From positions 1 to 15,864 of the forward strand of contig JBCCAA010000065.1 in NCBI GenBank assembly GCA_039815055.1: 15,864 nucleotides of DNA, read 5' to 3'. This document shows, piece by piece, positions 13,946-15,864 of this stretch (position 1 is its first letter; the number at the start of each line of letters is the position of its first letter). A program made the position numbers and the translations under genes. Below the pieces are notes generated by a model. It saw only the letters and a program-made list of their open reading frames with translations. It was not told the DNA's origin and ran no database searches. This DNA is from UBA5336 sp039815055. GTDB taxonomy: Bacteria > Pseudomonadota > Alphaproteobacteria > Caulobacterales > Hyphomonadaceae.

Positions 13946-14796
13946 CTCCTATTCCACCACCGCTGTCGCCGATCATCCTCGATCCCATCGTGCGCCTTGC
14001 ACTGGCTGAAGACCTTGGCCGTGCCGGCGATTTGACGAGCGACGCCACCCTGACCGGCGGCCATCGCATCAATGCTGCAATACAAGCGCGGAACACGGGG
14101 CGGATTGCCGGCCTGGATGCGGCGGCCCACGCACTGCATCTGGTCGACCCGTCCGCTAGGATGGACATCAAATCCCCAGACGGAACGGCGGTTTCGGCCG
14201 GCGACACCGTAGCCATACTTTCGGGTGAAGCACGAACCCTTTTGACCGCGGAGCGCACGATGTTGAATTTCATCGGGCGCCTTTCGGGCATTGCAACGCT
14301 CACGGCAACCTATGTCGCGGCGATCGAGCATACCTCGGCGAACGTTGTCTGCACGCGCAAGACAACGCCAGGCCATCGGGCACTGGAAAAGCGCGCCGTG
14401 CGCTGCGGCGGCGGCACCTCTCACCGCTACGGTCTCGATGATGCGATTCTCATCAAGGACAACCACATCGCCGCCTGCGGATCGGTGGGCGAAGCCATTC
14501 GCCGGGCCAAGGCCTATGCGGGTCATTTGCGAATGATTGAGGTGGAAGTCGACACGCTGATCCAACTCAAGGACGTCCTGACAGAAACACCCCATGCCGT
14601 CCTTCTGGACAATATGACACCCGACATGTTGATCGAGGCCGTCGCGATGATCGACGGCACGTGCGTGGCCGAGGCATCGGGCGGGATTACGCTGGAGACA
14701 ATCGCAGATGTAGCAGAAACCGGTGTCGATTTCATATCCGTTGGCGCGCTGACCCATTCAGCGCCCAATTTCGACGTCGGGCTGGACATGGATTAG
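13942..14796 (+). CDS. nadC: Nicotinate-nucleotide diphosphorylase (carboxylating), quinolinate phosphoribosyltransferase
   Basis: A 284-residue cytosolic enzyme that joins quinolinate to PRPP and decarboxylates it to nicotinate mononucleotide, completing the nadA-nadB-nadC route. Seen in order: LAEDLGRAGDLTSDAT (21-36), ERTMLNFIGRLSGIAT (104-119), TRKTTPGHRALEK (138-150), GGGTSHRYGLDDAILIKDNH (156-175, with Arg/Lys/His substrate ligands), IEVEVDT (199-205), LLDNM (221-225) and EASGGI (244-249). Length and motifs are standard. Its ATG overlaps the stop of nadB (ATGA at 13942-13945). The SDR gene follows after 12 bases. Confidence 0.97.
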   Translation: MTPIPPPLSPIILDPIVRLALAEDLGRAGDLTSDATLTGGHRINAAIQARNTGRIAGLDAAAHALHLVDPSARMDIKSPDGTAVSAGDTVAILSGEARTLLTAERTMLNFIGRLSGIATLTATYVAAIEHTSANVVCTRKTTPGHRALEKRAVRCGGGTSHRYGLDDAILIKDNHIAACGSVGEAIRRAKAYAGHLRMIEVEVDTLIQLKDVLTETPHAVLLDNMTPDMLIEAVAMIDGTCVAEASGGITLETIADVAETGVDFISVGALTHSAPNFDVGLDMD

Positions 14797-14808
14797 GATG
14801 GCAATCCC

Positions 14809-15621
14809 ATGACCCAGGCCAAAGGTCGAAAGTCCATTCTAGTCACCGGGGCCGCATCCGGCATCGGCGCCGAAACCGCGCGGCTGTTTGTAAAGCGCGG
14901 CTGGTTCGTGGGTGCGTTCGATATTGACGAGCCTGGCCTGTCGGACCTTGCCGACGTGTTGGGCAGCGACAATTGCATAACGGGCCGACTGGATGTGCGG
15001 GACCGTGAAGACTGGGCCCGGTCTGTCGAAGCGTTTCTGGCCTCAACCGATGGTCGCCTGCATGTGCTCTTCAACAATGCGGGAATCGCGCGCACCAACT
15101 GGTTTGAAGACATTGCGCCGCAAGATCATGACGCCATCATCGACGTGAACCTCAAAGGCGTGATCCACGGCATCGAAGCGTGCCTTCCGGCGCTCAAAAA
15201 CACACAAGGCGCGCGCATTGTGAACACCGCTTCGGTCACGGCGATTGCAGCGATGCCGCGCCTTGCAGTTTATGCCGCTACGAAACACGCGGTGCACGGG
15301 CTAACGGACGCGCTGGATCTGGAATTCTCCAGCCTTGGCATTCGAGTGTTGAGCCTGATGCCGTGGTTCATTGATACCAATATTCTTAACGATGCCAGCA
15401 ATGATGGCAGCAATCGTCCAGGCAAAACCCAGCTGACCGAAGCCGGCGTGGACGTCTATCCCGCCTCGCTCGCCGCTGAAACTGTCTGGCAGGCCGTTCA
15501 TGGCAAGAAAACCCACTATATGGTTGGCAAAGCCGCCGAGCAGGCCCGGTTTTTCAGCCGGTTCTTCCCCGGCATCGTACGAAAACGGATGGCGAGTTCC
15601 ATGCCACCCCGAGAGGATTAG
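14809..15621 (+). CDS. SDR-family NAD(P)-dependent oxidoreductase
   Basis: A 270-residue classical short-chain dehydrogenase/reductase. The nucleotide-binding motif TGAASGIG is at 13-20, D64 lies in LDVRD, NNAG is at 89-92, and the catalytic residues are S142 (NTASV), Y155 and K159 (YAATK). The residue after the second strand (GAFDID, 36-40) is acidic, which favours NAD(H) over NADP(H); this is inference. The C-terminal part (THYMVGKAAEQARFFSRF) is basic and aromatic and may close over the substrate, which is unknown. AGGA (14795-14798) lies 10 bases upstream, and the gene starts 12 bases after nadC, so it is probably the last gene of the nad transcript. It ends 6 bases from a convergent methyltransferase gene. 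Confidence 0.92.
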   Translation: MTQAKGRKSILVTGAASGIGAETARLFVKRGWFVGAFDIDEPGLSDLADVLGSDNCITGRLDVRDREDWARSVEAFLASTDGRLHVLFNNAGIARTNWFEDIAPQDHDAIIDVNLKGVIHGIEACLPALKNTQGARIVNTASVTAIAAMPRLAVYAATKHAVHGLTDALDLEFSSLGIRVLSLMPWFIDTNILNDASNDGSNRPGKTQLTEAGVDVYPASLAAETVWQAVHGKKTHYMVGKAAEQARFFSRFFPGIVRKRMASSMPPRED

Positions 15622-15627
15622 GGCGCA

Positions 15628-15864
15628 TTAGCCCACATCCTTGACCCGGGCGATCGCTAAACCATCATGGCCCTTCATACCCACCTGTTGAAGCACGATC
15701 GCTTCCAATTTCGGGTGTTCCGCCAGTGCCTGGTTGAACGCAGCAGCGCCGATCGCCTGCGGATTTAGATCTTCTGGCGCAATCACTTCGCCGCGGCGTA
15801 CCACATTGTCAGCAACGATCAGGCCACCGGGCCGCGTAAGTCGGACAGCCTGGCTCAGATACGC
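15628..15864 (-). CDS. O-methyltransferase, C-terminal part (5' end beyond the window)
   Basis: An uninterrupted minus-strand frame of 78 codons runs from the right edge to a TAA at 15630-15628. It begins AYLSQAVRLTRPGGLIVADN, continues VVRRGEV and ends GHDGLAIARVKDVG. The RPGGLIVADNV..RG.V segment and the final DGLAIA strand are diagnostic of class I SAM-dependent O-methyltransferases of the caffeoyl-CoA/catechol type (COG4122), where the Asp-Asn pair takes part in metal binding. The SAM-binding N-terminal half and start codon are off the window. It converges with the SDR gene with a 6-base gap; a short GGGC/GCCC inverted repeat (15621-15634) spans the junction but is too small to call a terminator. 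Confidence 0.88.
   Translation of the reverse strand, partial: AYLSQAVRLTRPGGLIVADNVVRRGEVIAPEDLNPQAIGAAAFNQALAEHPKLEAIVLQQVGMKGHDGLAIARVKDVG

Noticed and set aside
13915..14757. Minus-strand open frame (280 codons) across nadC
   Set aside because: Antisense shadow of nadC, whose substrate-binding motifs are all present on the plus strand.

Overview
The window is a densely packed, GC-rich stretch of bacterial chromosome. Gene content and order point to an alphaproteobacterium. The evidence is a CinA-like/sfsA/map/radC cluster, a ThrB of the aminoglycoside-phosphotransferase-like type followed by rnhA, a nadA...nadB-nadC operon, and a CRP-like-domain thioredoxin-reductase homologue. A Caulobacterales, Maricaulales or Hyphomonadaceae-type host is my guess from overall look, not a proven assignment. 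There is no CRISPR array, insertion sequence, phage gene or origin; this is core-type chromosome with a few lineage-specific genes.

Layout. (1) 1-450: the 3' end of an SGNH-domain acyltransferase gene, then a complete tRNA-Leu(UAA) with an encoded CCA end. (2) 706-2370: a three-domain flavoprotein (cyclic-nucleotide-binding-like, Grx-like and thioredoxin-reductase-like domains) that lacks the redox CxxC. (3) 2398-3665, minus strand: a CinA-like molybdopterin-binding-domain protein, coupled by a 4-base overlap to a small four-helix membrane protein. (4) 3740-5969, plus strand: sfsA, map and radC joined by 4-base overlaps. radC has no ATG, GTG or TTG start that preserves its conserved N-terminus and seems to start at CTG. 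(5) 6087-9596: a Spinster-like MFS transporter, thrB, an unknown four-helix membrane protein and rnhA. (6) 9744-15621: a likely NAD-biosynthesis operon. A promoter with a near-perfect palindrome precedes nadA. Then come three tandem paralogous small secreted four-cysteine proteins, nadB, nadC and an SDR-family oxidoreductase. (7) 15628-15864, minus strand: the C-terminal end of an O-methyltransferase gene, convergent with the SDR gene.

How the genes work together. NadB oxidises L-aspartate to iminoaspartate. NadA condenses this with dihydroxyacetone phosphate to quinolinate. NadC converts quinolinate to nicotinate mononucleotide, so the cluster encodes the complete de novo route to NAD precursors. 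The most unusual feature is the set of three exported paralogues (11033-12416) inserted between nadA and nadB. From the first paralogue to nadC every junction is a 4-base stop/start overlap (GTGA, ATGA, TTGA, ATGA), so production of NadB is apparently tied to translation through the three unknown genes. Their function cannot be told from sequence, and they are the best candidate here for something undescribed.
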